Shown here one piece after another: positions 26,561 to 35,756 of a stretch of 64,000 bases of DNA (the first letter of the stretch is position 1; every line of letters starts with the position of its first letter). The notes beneath the pieces were generated by a model. That model was not told the origin of the DNA. It made no database searches and was given only the letters and a program-made list of their open reading frames with translations. Origin of the DNA: Paenibacillus abyssi (GTDB lineage: Bacteria > Bacillota > Bacilli > Paenibacillales > Paenibacillaceae); NCBI RefSeq assembly GCF_014640295.1, contig NZ_BMGR01000004.1:248001-312000 (forward strand). The letters run 5' to 3'. The position numbers were made by a program, and so were the translations under genes.

Positions 26561-28054
26561 TTATTTTTTTCTCATTCGCACCTGATCACCGGCATGCAGC
26601 AGCTTGGGCCGCTTTCGCAAGAAAGTTACCGGTGCCCGCAGGATCAGATCCTTCCAGTCCTCCAATATGAGAGGTACCCACGGGCTTGCATAAGGGACGC
26701 CAAAGCTTTGTAAATTCACGATATGGATGCTGATCGCAATGTAAGCCAGAATAATCCCGTACAGACCGAATATTCCGGCAGCAAGCATCACAAAAAAACG
26801 GATGATCCGAATGGATATCGAAAACGTATACGACGGTAGCGCAAACGAAGATACTGCCGTAATTGCGACGACAATGACCATGACCGGGCTAACAATGCCA
26901 GCAGATACCGCAGCTTCGCCAATGACAAGACCCCCGACAATGCCGATCGTTTGACCGATCGGCTTGGGCAGCCGAATCCCTGCTTCCCGAAGCAGCTCCA
27001 GCGTCCCTTCCATCAACAACGCCTCGATCACGGCGGGAAATGGAACCCCTTCCCGGGAACCAGCTATCGAAAAGGCCAGTTTGGACGGGATCATCCCCTG
27101 ATGGTATTCCACCAGCGCTATGTACAGCGCAGGCAAAAACATCGTTGCAAAGATGGCGACAACTCTTAATATCCTTAATAAAGTGGCGACCATCCAATTC
27201 TGATAAAAATCTTCAGGCGAGTGAATAAAGTGCTTCAATGTCACCGGAAAGATAATGCCAAAAGGGGTGCCGTCCACCAACAGTGCAGCCTGCCCTTGCA
27301 TCAGTGCGCGCGTGATCTTGTCCGGCCTTTCCGTTTCCAGGCTGAGCGGAAACGGCGTCAGGAATTCATCCGCAATCCATTGCTCGATCGAGCCGGAGCC
27401 TTCAGGATCGTCCACCTCGATGGTTTGCAGCCGCCGCTTTGCTTCCACGACTAGATCCGGGTTTGTAAGCCCTTCAATGTAAATGACGCACATTTGCCGC
27501 TTGGAACGCTCTCCAATATCAAAGGAATCAAATCTCAGCTTCGGATCTTTGATACGATACCGGATTAATGTTTTATTTGTGAGTATATTTTCAGTGAAAC
27601 CGTCTCTTGGACCTCTTACCGTGGATTCTGTTTGCGGTTCTTCAATGCCGCGGCTGGGTCCGCCTTGACTGCCGAACTCAAGCGCTCTGGCGCTTCCATC
27701 AATCAGCAATACGGATTTCCCTGACAGAACCGCTTCGATCAATGGATCGAATGCGGTGACCATCCTTACATCCTGAAAAGAAAGCGCATCCGAATATAAC
27801 AGCTGAAGCACGCTGCCGCGATCGGCCTGGGGCTCAGACTCGGAGAAATCGAATGCCATCACCCGCTGCAAAACATCCCGATGAAGCAGATCCTTATCGA
27901 TCATCCCGGCTATACAAACAAGCGAACAGCGAATACCCGGTCGAATGGTAAATTCCCTGATGATCAGATCGTTCGGGTTTCCAAGGGTTGTTCGAATACG
28001 GGTTAGATTCTCCGCAAGGCTTGTATTCATTTCGCTGTGGGATAATGTTGTCAT
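26561..28054 (-). CDS. gerA: GerA-family spore germination protein (A subunit)
   Basis: A 497-aa A subunit. The hydrophilic N-terminal half (1-270) is followed by about five membrane helices, with the family signatures PFPLSLETERPDKITRAL, LLVDGTPFGIIFPVTL and LLREAGIRLPKPIGQTIGIVGG. It forms the receptor channel with the B and C subunits. It is the first gene of the operon. I found no clear forespore promoter upstream; the upstream gap holds hairpins and a dispersed repeat. Confidence 0.93.
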   Translation of the reverse strand: MTTLSHSEMNTSLAENLTRIRTTLGNPNDLIIREFTIRPGIRCSLVCIAGMIDKDLLHRDVLQRVMAFDFSESEPQADRGSVLQLLYSDALSFQDVRMVTAFDPLIEAVLSGKSVLLIDGSARALEFGSQGGPSRGIEEPQTESTVRGPRDGFTENILTNKTLIRYRIKDPKLRFDSFDIGERSKRQMCVIYIEGLTNPDLVVEAKRRLQTIEVDDPEGSGSIEQWIADEFLTPFPLSLETERPDKITRALMQGQAALLVDGTPFGIIFPVTLKHFIHSPEDFYQNWMVATLLRILRVVAIFATMFLPALYIALVEYHQGMIPSKLAFSIAGSREGVPFPAVIEALLMEGTLELLREAGIRLPKPIGQTIGIVGGLVIGEAAVSAGIVSPVMVIVVAITAVSSFALPSYTFSISIRIIRFFVMLAAGIFGLYGIILAYIAISIHIVNLQSFGVPYASPWVPLILEDWKDLILRAPVTFLRKRPKLLHAGDQVRMRKK

Positions 28055-28175
28055 ACAATGAACCTTTCTTTCTTAGTTTGTCATTGGCTGCCCTGTTAGG
28101 TTCCCCACTTCTGAGGGAATTAACCAATTGAAGTTGAAGCTTGGTTATCAGGACATTTCAATAAGAAAGGCAAAA

Positions 28176-28220
28176 GGGGGGTATCCCATAAGTCATCGAT
28201 GATGACGATGGGATACCCCC
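28176..28220. terminator. Strong symmetric hairpin upstream of gerA
   Basis: GGGGGTATCCCAT (from 28176) pairs with ATGGGATACCCCC (28208-28220), flanked by T-rich sequence on both strands. It could terminate transcription in either direction and insulates the ger operon from hflC. Confidence 0.65.
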
Positions 28221-28242
28221 TTTCTCTTAAACGCTTTGGTTG

Positions 28243-28318
28243 TACCGCATTCACTGCGCAGTCGAATGTTCTTCCGACCGCTGACGCTTCTCCAGAATCA
28301 TTCGATCTGCTTCGTTTA
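28243..28318 (-). repeat. Dispersed repeat R1, 28-kb partial copy
   Basis: Read on the minus strand, this begins TAAACGAAGCAGATCGAATG and continues to GCGCAGTGAATGCGGTA. It matches the distal part of the 42-kb copy (42326-42467), but lacks the 64-bp insert present there. The first 28 bases also match the end of the 31-kb copy. Confidence 0.85.
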
Positions 28319-28353
28319 AAGAGTGAAGAAGGCCGCAGTTGTCCGAAGACGAG

Positions 28354-28392
28354 AAATGGCGCCACAGATAAGAGACCTGTGACGCCATTTTT
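28354..28392. terminator. Hairpin between R1 and hflC
   Basis: AAATGGCGCCACAG pairs with CTGTGACGCCATTT with one mismatch, followed by Ts on both strands. It may end hflKC transcription on the minus strand. Near 28450, GGGACAGCCTC resembles an insertion-sequence end. Confidence 0.55.
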
Positions 28393-28480
28393 ACCGATTT
28401 AGAGGTACCTATCAAGCTTCAATATCTCATTGAAGATCCCTTTTGGGACAGCCTCTTCCTTCATCCTTGCAGAATACCGG

Positions 28481-29350
28481 TCACTGCTGACCAAGCAGCG
28501 TTCTCGTATACGGCGAATCGATCGGCAGCATAATAACCGTCTCATCCTGTATTGTAGTTACATAACTTTCCAGCGTGCGGTATAGCTTGTAAAACTCCGC
28601 GTCTTTGCCGTACGCTTCGTTGTAGATCCGAGCCGCTTCTTCCTCGCCCTCGGCCAGGATTTTCTTCGCGTCCGATTCCGCTTTGGCGATCATTTCCCTT
28701 GCCTGACGGTCAGCACTCGATGTAATCTTACGCGATTCCTCATCACCCTCGGATAAGTATCCTGCCGCAATCGATTGACGGTCGGAGATCATCCGGTTAA
28801 ACACGCTCTCCTTGTTCTCATCCGGCAGATCCGTCCGTTTGATGCGGACATCGATAACCTCGATGCCGTATCCTTGTCTAACCGCTGCGTCGGCCACATC
28901 CTTTGTGATTTCGTCGTTCAAATCACCACGCGCCGTATTTTCGCTAATAATGTTGCCATAGTCAATCTCGGACAGCTTACGTCGAACTGTGCTGTATACC
29001 GCATCCCCAAGCCTGCTTTCCGCGTTCGAGACGGTACGCAGCGTTTGCAAAAACTGCTGTGGATTCGAAATTCTCCAAACCGTATAATTATCCACATTGA
29101 TCGGTTTCTTGTCCCTCGTCAGGATCGAGGCAACCTGGGCATCTTCATAAATTTGCTGGTATTTAGGCAGTGATGTCACAGTTTCGATGAAAGGAATTTT
29201 CACTTTGATACCGGGATTATGGTGAATTCGCACAGCTTCACCGAACTGCAGCACGACTTTGTATTCGCCTTCCTTAACAATAAACAATGAACCGATCGAT
29301 ATTACGACCAATACCGCTAAACTCACTCCGGCTATAATCCACTTTCTCAC
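28481..29350 (-). CDS. hflC: HflC-like SPFH/prohibitin-domain protein
   Basis: A 289-aa membrane protein with one N-terminal helix (WIIAGVSLAVLVVISIGSLFIV) and an SPFH band-7 domain (VVLQFGEAVRIHHNPGIKVKIPFI...). A C-terminal coiled-coil rich in Ala/Glu follows. HflKC rings surround the FtsH protease and control membrane protein turnover. It overlaps hflK by four bases (ATGA). Confidence 0.9.
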   Translation of the reverse strand: MRKWIIAGVSLAVLVVISIGSLFIVKEGEYKVVLQFGEAVRIHHNPGIKVKIPFIETVTSLPKYQQIYEDAQVASILTRDKKPINVDNYTVWRISNPQQFLQTLRTVSNAESRLGDAVYSTVRRKLSEIDYGNIISENTARGDLNDEITKDVADAAVRQGYGIEVIDVRIKRTDLPDENKESVFNRMISDRQSIAAGYLSEGDEESRKITSSADRQAREMIAKAESDAKKILAEGEEEAARIYNEAYGKDAEFYKLYRTLESYVTTIQDETVIMLPIDSPYTRTLLGQQ

Positions 29351-30435
29351 CTTGCATCGCCTCCTTCAGTTGCTGGCTCCTGCGGTACCGGCGTCGGTGC
29401 TGGTACCGGCGTCGGTGCCGGTGTCGTAGTCCCGCCCGCTGAAGATTTGGAAGCGTTCGATCTCATCAGTTCATTCAAAGGCAAATAATTAACGGTTTCG
29501 CTGCCGCCATCGGTAATGATGACTTTCGCGCCAGGCAATATTTTCTCCAGCGTCTCCAGAATGAGACGACTGCTCGTAATATCCGGATTTTTAACATATT
29601 CGTTATATACGGCGTTGAACTTCGCCACGTCACCCTGTGCGTTCACGATGCGTGAATGCTTTTCCGCCTCCGCTTTTTCGAGCACCGCCTGCGCTTCACC
29701 TCTTGTTCTTGGAAGCAAATCATTCACATACTTTTGCGCTTGATTGATCTTCGTATTTTTCTCTTCCCGCGCATTCGTAACCTCTCTGAACGCCTGCTGC
29801 ACCGTTCCTTCCGGCGGCTCGATATCCTGGAACATCAGATTGACAATCTGAATGCCGGTGTTGTACTGCAGCTGCATTTCATCCAGACGCTGCTTTACCT
29901 CGGTTTGAATGACTGTCTTTCCTTCCGTGATGGCAAAGTCCAAATTGGTGGCGCCCATGACAGACCGAATGGACGCGCTGGCCATGTTCCGCAAAAACAG
30001 CTCCGGATCGTCGATGTTATACAGGAATTTATGAAGATCGGCAACACGCCATTCCACAACCGCGTCTGCCGATACCAGATTCTCATCGCCGGTTATCATC
30101 AGCGCTTCCTCTTCCACAGGAACAATCGTTCCGTTCTGTTCGCGATAGCCAATATGTAGTCTTTGTGTCAGCTTTGCAGGATAGATAACAACCTGCTGGA
30201 TCGGATACGGCAGTTTAAAATGCAAACCCGCTGAATCTTGTGTTCCCGAATATTTGCCGAACGTCAGGATCGCTGCCTCTTCCTGCTCCTCCACCGTATA
30301 GAATGTCGTCCATCCGATCATCAGCACAAGTGCGATAACCGCTCCGATAATCAGCTTCTTGACCGTTCCTTCCGGGAGCTGCGGCGCGTTGGCCGGCTCA
30401 TTGTTCTTTCCCCCTGGGTAAACCTCCATGAGCAT
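29347..30435 (-). CDS. hflK: HflK-like SPFH/prohibitin-domain protein
   Basis: A 362-aa partner of HflC. One transmembrane helix (LIIGAVIALVLMIGWTTFY, about 28-46) precedes the SPFH domain with TFGKYSGTQDSAGLHFKLPYP and a long helical region. The last 50 residues are low-complexity, with TPAPTPVPAPTPVP. ATG at 30435 follows AAAGGGGAA. The upstream region holds no obvious operon partner. Confidence 0.9.
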   Translation of the reverse strand: MLMEVYPGGKNNEPANAPQLPEGTVKKLIIGAVIALVLMIGWTTFYTVEEQEEAAILTFGKYSGTQDSAGLHFKLPYPIQQVVIYPAKLTQRLHIGYREQNGTIVPVEEEALMITGDENLVSADAVVEWRVADLHKFLYNIDDPELFLRNMASASIRSVMGATNLDFAITEGKTVIQTEVKQRLDEMQLQYNTGIQIVNLMFQDIEPPEGTVQQAFREVTNAREEKNTKINQAQKYVNDLLPRTRGEAQAVLEKAEAEKHSRIVNAQGDVAKFNAVYNEYVKNPDITSSRLILETLEKILPGAKVIITDGGSETVNYLPLNELMRSNASKSSAGGTTTPAPTPVPAPTPVPQEPATEGGDAR

Positions 30436-30639
30436 TCATTTCCCCTTTCATATAAAAATAAAAAAACCAAGACTGTAGTACTACGAAAGACATAGCTGTT
30501 TCGTTTCATCCTTCTTTACAAACATTTCCTCCCACATGACCGTATTCTGGATGACTTTGTGCGGTTTACCGGTAATTTATCTTATGGGGAAAATCAACAC
30601 AAGAGCCGAAAATATCGCAGCTTAATAACATAAAAAGAG

Positions 30640-30958
30640 CGCTCTGACCGGAAGCGGTTCATGGTGCGAAAGTCTGGGCACTGCCGGGCGGCGAGCCACA
30701 TGAACATGCTATTCTCGCGAACGGCTGTGGTGATTTGGCGGGAAGAGTAGATACGCTGCGTGCAGGCGTAAATGATGACTTTCATGAGCAATTTGGGGTG
30801 GTTTAGCTATCTTGACCACCGCCGGGATAAGCTGGAGTGAAGATCTTCATAGGCAGGCGATTGACGGCATCATTGACGACGCGGACGAGATGGTTTTCGG
30901 GGATATCTTCCTGCAAGTCCATGGGCAAAGTAAGCGGGTCCATGGTATATTCGATATA
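30640..30958 (-). pseudogene. IS1182-family transposase remnant (N-terminal part)
   Basis: On the minus strand YTMDPLTLPMDLQEDIPENH and then NHLVRVVNDAVNRL are followed by the AYPGGGQ motif. A frameshift near 30801-30806 moves the frame; it resumes as LLMKVIIYACTQRIYSSRQI and ends at MNRFRSER. These are the first ~105 residues of IS1182-type transposases. The catalytic part is absent and the sequence diverges below 30640. The fragment cannot make a working enzyme. Confidence 0.8.
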
Positions 30959-30959
30959 C

Positions 30960-31080
30960 AAAAGAAGCCTCTCCCTTGTTCATGTTTGGTCGTACTTGCA
31001 TGTTAACAAGGAAAGGCTTCTTTTGGTTTGTTTTTAGGAAAGAATCGGTTACGCCTAAACGAAGCAGATCGAATGATTCT
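30960..31080 (+). repeat. Dispersed repeat R1, 31-kb copy
   Basis: This 121-bp copy starts directly next to the transposase remnant. The first part is a long imperfect hairpin (AAAAGAAGCCTCTCC... to GGAAAGGCTTCTTTT). The end, CCTAAACGAAGCAGATCGAA, also occurs in the 28- and 42-kb copies. It matches 42233-42353 with few differences. Confidence 0.9.
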
Positions 31081-31549
31081 CTTCAGAGCATCAATAAACC
31101 CGAATGATGAGAATTAGAACTTTATTCGGGCGGGGGTTTCCGATTCCGTGGCGGTGACCGCGAGAAGCGCCGCATGCACCCCGAGAAGCTCCCAGCGCGC
31201 AGGTGGGGCGATACGTGTCGGCAGTCAGCCACACGGGTGTGGCCGGACCAATCTGAGCCGGTCCTTGATCCGCTGAAGCAAGCTATCCTGGAAAACCTCC
31301 AGCTAATTCATCCTTCAAGGCTTCCGTAAGAAGTAAAGATGGAAATCCTCCCGCTAATTTTATCGATTGAGCTCGTCTTATCGTTCGAGCGCCGAATTAG
31401 AAGGAGGAATTCCAGTTAGATGGATCAATTCGTACGACTGCAAATAAATTTACGGGAGGTTTTCCCGTTAGATGAATCCCTCACTCAAGTTCCATATATG
31501 GAGCTATTCCACTCTTTTACGTAAGGCTGCCAGGACAAACACAAACGTA
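31081..31549. other. Gene-free region with degenerate short repeats
   Basis: I see no supported ORF here. From 31258 on, at least four copies of a short motif of the form GGA(4-5 nt)TCC followed by (A/C)G(C/T)TA occur about 50 bases apart. A weak hairpin overlaps the end of the ycnI-like gene (CAAACGTA/TACGTTTG, 31542-31565) and could act as its terminator. Confidence 0.5.
31258..31479 (+). repeat. Cluster of degenerate GGAAAACCTCC-type repeats
   Basis: Units lie at 31290-31313 (GGAAAACCTCCAGCTAATTC), 31341-31361 (GGAAATCCTCCCGCTAATTT), 31403-31421 (GGAGGAATTCCAGTTAGA) and 31455-31479 (GGAGGTTTTCCCGTTAGATG). The first lies in the 48-bp block shared with 17690-17738. The 11-bp core GGAAAACCTCC of the first unit is the exact reverse complement of the core in the fourth. 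Confidence 0.65.
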
Positions 31550-32221
31550 TTAACGCGTACGTTTGCGTGATAAAGCGATAATCAATGCGATCAAGGAAAG
31601 CGCCAGAGCGGCGATCGATAACCAGGTTGAAAGCGGATTGGCAGCGGCTGCTTCCTGAGTTGCCGCTTGTTCGCCCGCAGCAGCGGTTGTATCAGCACCC
31701 GCAGCTGTATCCGTATCCGCCGCGTGGCCTGCAGCTGCGTCAACGCCGTGTCCGTGGCCATCTTCTCCAGGGGTGCCTGCAAGAACCTGTGTGATCGATG
31801 CCTCATCGCCTACCCAATCCACTGTGCTGCCATCCGCATAGGTTTGATAGGCTTTCCATTCCAGCGCTGCTGCATCATCCGCGACCTTGCCCTGCATTTT
31901 AAATTCACTGAACTCGGTTTCGGCGAGCCCATCGCCTTCTGCACTCCAAGCAACCCCGATGATTCGGTCATCCGCTGCTCGTTCCAGCGTATTCGTCCAG
32001 CCCGGCTTCGGTTCAATACGTGAAATATTGACGCCATCAGGCACTTTAACTTCCACTTTGATGGTGCTCGTACCTTTCGTCTCGCTCGGTACACGTACCG
32101 TAAAAACCTCATATGTGCCTTGCGTCACTTCCTTCGGCTGAACAGTTACATGCGCTGCCGCCACTCCCGCAAACAGAAACAGCGCCATTGCTGTAATTGC
32201 AAAGCTTACCCATTTCTTCAT
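31550..32221 (-). CDS. ycnI: YcnI-like copper-binding membrane-anchored protein (DUF1775)
   Basis: A 223-aa exported protein. After the signal peptide (cleavage after AGVAAA) the mature N terminus starts His-Val-Thr-Val, so the first histidine can coordinate copper as in Bacillus subtilis YcnI. The DUF1775 beta-sandwich covers about 25-150, then comes a His-rich Ala/Thr linker (GEDGHGHGVDAAAGH) and a C-terminal transmembrane helix (WLSIAALALSLIALIIAL) with RKRTR. It is the last gene of the copper cluster. Confidence 0.88.
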   Translation of the reverse strand: MKKWVSFAITAMALFLFAGVAAAHVTVQPKEVTQGTYEVFTVRVPSETKGTSTIKVEVKVPDGVNISRIEPKPGWTNTLERAADDRIIGVAWSAEGDGLAETEFSEFKMQGKVADDAAALEWKAYQTYADGSTVDWVGDEASITQVLAGTPGEDGHGHGVDAAAGHAADTDTAAGADTTAAAGEQAATQEAAAANPLSTWLSIAALALSLIALIIALSRKRTR

Positions 32222-32365
32222 CCTCTTTCACCTCTGGTCAAATTGTTAACTGCTGTTACCCAGTATAACCACCTGAACCGATCTGGCATATGACTCGAAA
32301 GGGCTATGCCCCCTTGTACAATTTGTGACAGACCTCCATAAGGATGGACGATTGGATCGACAGGG

Positions 32366-33064
32366 TCAACCTTCCGGGGGAAGGAGCCCCTGCTCCAGCG
32401 CATAACGGGTAAGCTGCACCCGGTTCTCAAGATGGAGCTTCTGCAAAATGTTCTTTAAGTGATTTTTGACCGTATGCTCGGACAAGCTGAAAGAACTTGC
32501 GATTTCACGATTCGATTCGCCAAGCGCAACCCGACCCAAAATCTCGCGCTCTCTTGACGTAAGAGGGTTACCCGGCGAAGGTGCGGCTCCTTGCGCCATC
32601 TTTGGGCTGCTTGCTTGCATACCGGGTGAAAACTCCTGCAGAATGCGGAAGGCAAGCTCTTTGGACATCGGCGCCTCATCAACAGCGATTGCCCGCAAAT
32701 ATTCAAGCCACGAAGAGGGCGTCAAATTTTTCAGCAGGTAGCCCTGAGCGCCCCGTTTGAGCGCTTCGAACAGATGCGTAATGTCATCCGAGACGGTCAC
32801 CATAACAATCTTTACATAGGGCACGCGTGTTTTGATGCGCCGCGTCGCTTCCAACCCGCCCATTCCGGGCATATTAATGTCCATCAGGATGAGATCAGGC
32901 ATCAAGCGGTCGGCCATCGCAATTGCTTCCTCCCCGCTTGTCGCTTCTCCCGCCACCTCGAACACCGGATCAACCTCAAGAATTGTCCGCATGCCATCCC
33001 TTCCATGCGGATGGTCATCAACGAGCAGTACCTTGAATACGTGATCGTGATCGCTCTTACTCAT
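32366..33064 (-). CDS. NarL/FixJ-type response regulator
   Basis: A 232-aa regulator. The receiver domain (about 10-125) has the acidic pair VDDHPH, the phosphorylation aspartate in LILMDINMPG (about 60), and KNLT with the conserved lysine. A LuxR-type helix-turn-helix follows (LTSREREILGRVALGESNREIA... VKNHLKNILQKL). Its start overlaps the histidine kinase gene by eight bases, so the two are a coupled pair. The cluster position suggests control by copper, but that is inferred. Confidence 0.9.
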   Translation of the reverse strand: MSKSDHDHVFKVLLVDDHPHGRDGMRTILEVDPVFEVAGEATSGEEAIAMADRLMPDLILMDINMPGMGGLEATRRIKTRVPYVKIVMVTVSDDITHLFEALKRGAQGYLLKNLTPSSWLEYLRAIAVDEAPMSKELAFRILQEFSPGMQASSPKMAQGAAPSPGNPLTSREREILGRVALGESNREIASSFSLSEHTVKNHLKNILQKLHLENRVQLTRYALEQGLLPPEG

Positions 33065-33920
33065 CCACTCCGCCCCCTTTTGCTGTTATGGTAACGGTTG
33101 TGCCACGGGCACCATCCGGCCCCGCAGCACGGATGTCGAGCCTCCATCCCATCGCAGCGGCCCGGTTCTCCATCATCCGCAAGCCGTAACATCCCTTTGC
33201 TCTCATTCGTTCGCCGCTGATTCCGATTCCGTCGTCCGTTACCGAACAGAGGAAGCTGCGCCCGTCTTCTCCATGAGGCTTGCAGCGGACAACCGCTTGG
33301 CAAGCTCGGGCATGTTTCTGTACGTTAAGCAATGCTTCCCGCAAGATAGCGAGCAGCTCCACCTTTTCCTTGGCAGTCAGCATCCCGTCGGAGAGCTGCC
33401 AATCCAGCTCAAGACGCAGCCCGCTTCCTTCGCGGATCTCATCCATCAAATCGTGGATCGATTGCATCCATGGCTGGTCGGTTATTACTGGTGCGGTTCG
33501 CAGCGCGGCGATCGACTGGCGCACATCTTCGTATACATGTCTCACTGTATCGCGTATCTGCTGCGTTTGGCTGCGGAATTCATGATCTGTGTCCGCTTTC
33601 TCCAACCGGTCAAGCTTGACCGACATGAGAAACAGCGACTGTGAAATTCCATCGTGCAGCTCTCTTGCCAGCTGCTCACGCTCCTCCAACGCGGCTTTGA
33701 GCGCTTGATGCCGCCTCAGCTCGTCCTGCGTTTGTTCCAAATGGGAGAACAGCTTGCGCAGCAGCGTTACGGTAACAGCCAGCACAATAAATGGCGAGAG
33801 CAGATTGCCAAGCTCCATGGAAAGATACGGCAGCAATATCGTATGCCGCAGATACTCCCATACGCCGATTGTAAGTGTCGGAATCCAAAGAATTAACCAC
33901 TTGATTTGCTTGTACGACAT
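33057..33920 (-). CDS. Sensor histidine kinase, HisKA_3 type
   Basis: About 287 aa. Two hydrophobic segments at the N terminus (ILWIPTLTIGVWEYL and LLSPFIVLAVTVTLL) are separated by only a short loop, so it has almost no extracellular sensor domain. The phosphorylated histidine is in ELHDGISQSLFL at about 95. The ATPase domain has REALLNVQKHA (N box), DDGIG and GLRMMENRAAAMGW. ATG at 33920 is ten bases after GGAGG; a TTG directly before it is possible. Confidence 0.88.
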   Translation of the reverse strand: MSYKQIKWLILWIPTLTIGVWEYLRHTILLPYLSMELGNLLSPFIVLAVTVTLLRKLFSHLEQTQDELRRHQALKAALEEREQLARELHDGISQSLFLMSVKLDRLEKADTDHEFRSQTQQIRDTVRHVYEDVRQSIAALRTAPVITDQPWMQSIHDLMDEIREGSGLRLELDWQLSDGMLTAKEKVELLAILREALLNVQKHARACQAVVRCKPHGEDGRSFLCSVTDDGIGISGERMRAKGCYGLRMMENRAAAMGWRLDIRAAGPDGARGTTVTITAKGGGVDE

Positions 33921-33959
33921 CAACTGCGCTCCTCCAATGACAATAGCAGTGCGGAATCA

Positions 33960-35627
33960 TTAATAGTTCCGGAACGTCTCCTGATGCGTCAATTCATTAT
34001 CTTCTTTATCCAGCACCTTGATTTCCGCCACCCAGCGTCCCGGGAACGGGATATATGGCCCTTCGGCCTGATAGGTCGCTCTTACAAATCCGGTGAACGC
34101 TCCGATCTCGTCGTCATCTACCGGCTTGATCGGCACCTCGATCGGGCCCATATTCTTCCGGTCCTCCGAGCTGAGCAGCAGTCTCACCGATTTGGGCACC
34201 CCTGTTTCTTCAGGAAGCCATACCTTTACCATAAACTCATTATCACCCGGCACATTAGGCGTAATCCGCAGCGTAAGATGCATCTTCTCGCCCATCAAAT
34301 GCTTGGATACCGGTTCATTGGCCGGGAGCGGGCTTATATAGGTAAAGATTCCGACAATGACGATGATCAAAGCCATGAGCGCCGCATCAATCCGCAGGAA
34401 AATATTAGCCGGCAGATCACCGCGGCGCACGCGTCGTCTGAGCAATGCTCCCACGACGATAACGAGCAGCACCAGTACCGTCTTTGCAATTAGCAGCGTT
34501 CCCCAAGAGGTATAAAACAGATAAGAAAAGTTTGGAATGAACAGTACCGCTGATAATACCCCGGTAAACGTCAGCAGCACAATCGATGTCCATGCCGCAT
34601 TCGTAAACTTCGAAGCAAACCTTCCGGCATCTTTCCGTTCCTCGAACCACAGCACCAGCAGGAAAGCCAATCCTCCTGCCCATACTGCAGAGGCGATAAG
34701 ATGGACGATGCCCAGCGATAAGGAATACCATTTGGGAGCATATGCCGCCGCATGTCCGCTAAAGCCCTCCAATACGAGCAGAGCAGCCGCCCAAACAACC
34801 CGCAGCGCTGCGTTTGCCCTTAACATAACAAAGCCGAGGAGCGCCAGCACAATTAAAAGTCCCCATGTCATGCCGATCTCCGTTTGCGTAAACAGCCTTG
34901 CCCAGTCCGATGACGGTTGTCCCGCCATTAATTCGCGCGAATGGGTGAATACGTAGAGCAGCGATGAAATTAACAAGGCTCTTACCGTCCACAGCCCCCA
35001 TTTGCGGAACATCGCAAGCTGAACCTCATTTTTATGTTTTAATAGTGCGTACCAAAGCATTAATCCGGTTGACAGCAATAAAGCCGCATAATAGATTCCT
35101 CTAACCGCATATATAACAAACTGCTCTGTGGTCATTTGGGTGGCGACCTCATGACCGCTGTGTCCAAGCTGATCATGCGGATTAAAAGAAGAGGCGTCCT
35201 TTGCTGCGGGCGGATTGCCCACTACAAATATATAGGAACCTGAGACGGGATGCCCGTCCTCCGATACGACACTGTAAGCGACCGTGTATACCCCTTCACC
35301 GAGCTTCGGCAAATCAATCGATAATGTCTGGCGGTCTTCCGATACCGAATGCTGCGATTCCGTCACCAGACGGGACATGGAATCCAATACCTGAAGCGCT
35401 CCGACGTCCGGCTCGACCGCTTCATTGAATTGAATCTCTGCCTTGGAGGGGCCGGTGTCCAAGCGGCTGTTCGGCTCCGGCACGAACCGCACCGCTGACG
35501 CATGCGCATTCGCCGTCTGAGGCGTGACGCTCCAAATAGAGATGAATGTCAAGAATAGCATTGCGATTGCAAGCCACCTTGTGATTCTTTTGTTTTGAAA
35601 ATTTCCAGTTGACAACAACGGATTCAC
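33960..35627 (-). CDS. ycnJ: CopC-CopD fusion copper transport protein (YcnJ-like)
   Basis: A 555-aa protein. Signal peptide (cleavage after TANA) leaves the mature N terminus His-Ala-Ser, the copper ligand of CopC. The CopC domain runs to about 150 and has EDGHPVSGSY. It is followed by a CopD domain with eight hydrophobic helices, and then a C-terminal extracytoplasmic domain of about 110 residues. YcnJ is a copper importer in Bacillus subtilis. The start is GTG at 35627. It heads the copper cluster ycnJ-kinase-regulator-ycnI. Confidence 0.88.
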   Translation of the reverse strand: MNPLLSTGNFQNKRITRWLAIAMLFLTFISIWSVTPQTANAHASAVRFVPEPNSRLDTGPSKAEIQFNEAVEPDVGALQVLDSMSRLVTESQHSVSEDRQTLSIDLPKLGEGVYTVAYSVVSEDGHPVSGSYIFVVGNPPAAKDASSFNPHDQLGHSGHEVATQMTTEQFVIYAVRGIYYAALLLSTGLMLWYALLKHKNEVQLAMFRKWGLWTVRALLISSLLYVFTHSRELMAGQPSSDWARLFTQTEIGMTWGLLIVLALLGFVMLRANAALRVVWAAALLVLEGFSGHAAAYAPKWYSLSLGIVHLIASAVWAGGLAFLLVLWFEERKDAGRFASKFTNAAWTSIVLLTFTGVLSAVLFIPNFSYLFYTSWGTLLIAKTVLVLLVIVVGALLRRRVRRGDLPANIFLRIDAALMALIIVIVGIFTYISPLPANEPVSKHLMGEKMHLTLRITPNVPGDNEFMVKVWLPEETGVPKSVRLLLSSEDRKNMGPIEVPIKPVDDDEIGAFTGFVRATYQAEGPYIPFPGRWVAEIKVLDKEDNELTHQETFRNY

Positions 35628-35756
35628 GTCCTTTCATCAAACAGTGTACTAAATAGCCTTACGGAATACCAACGGACAAATATTGAATTTTTCAAGCGGG
35701 GTATGGGCTTGCAAATTTTTCTGTCTTTTTCCGCAAATAATGTCGAATCCTTTTTC

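Noticed and set aside
28120-28365. An 81-codon ORF through the 28-kb repeat
   Set aside because: It crosses hairpins and the R1 repeat, which is read in a different context at 31 and 42 kb; no ribosome binding site.
30594-30791. A 65-codon ORF as a free small protein
   Set aside because: Most of it aligns with the N-terminal part of IS1182 transposases after a frameshift; it is a fragment, not a gene.
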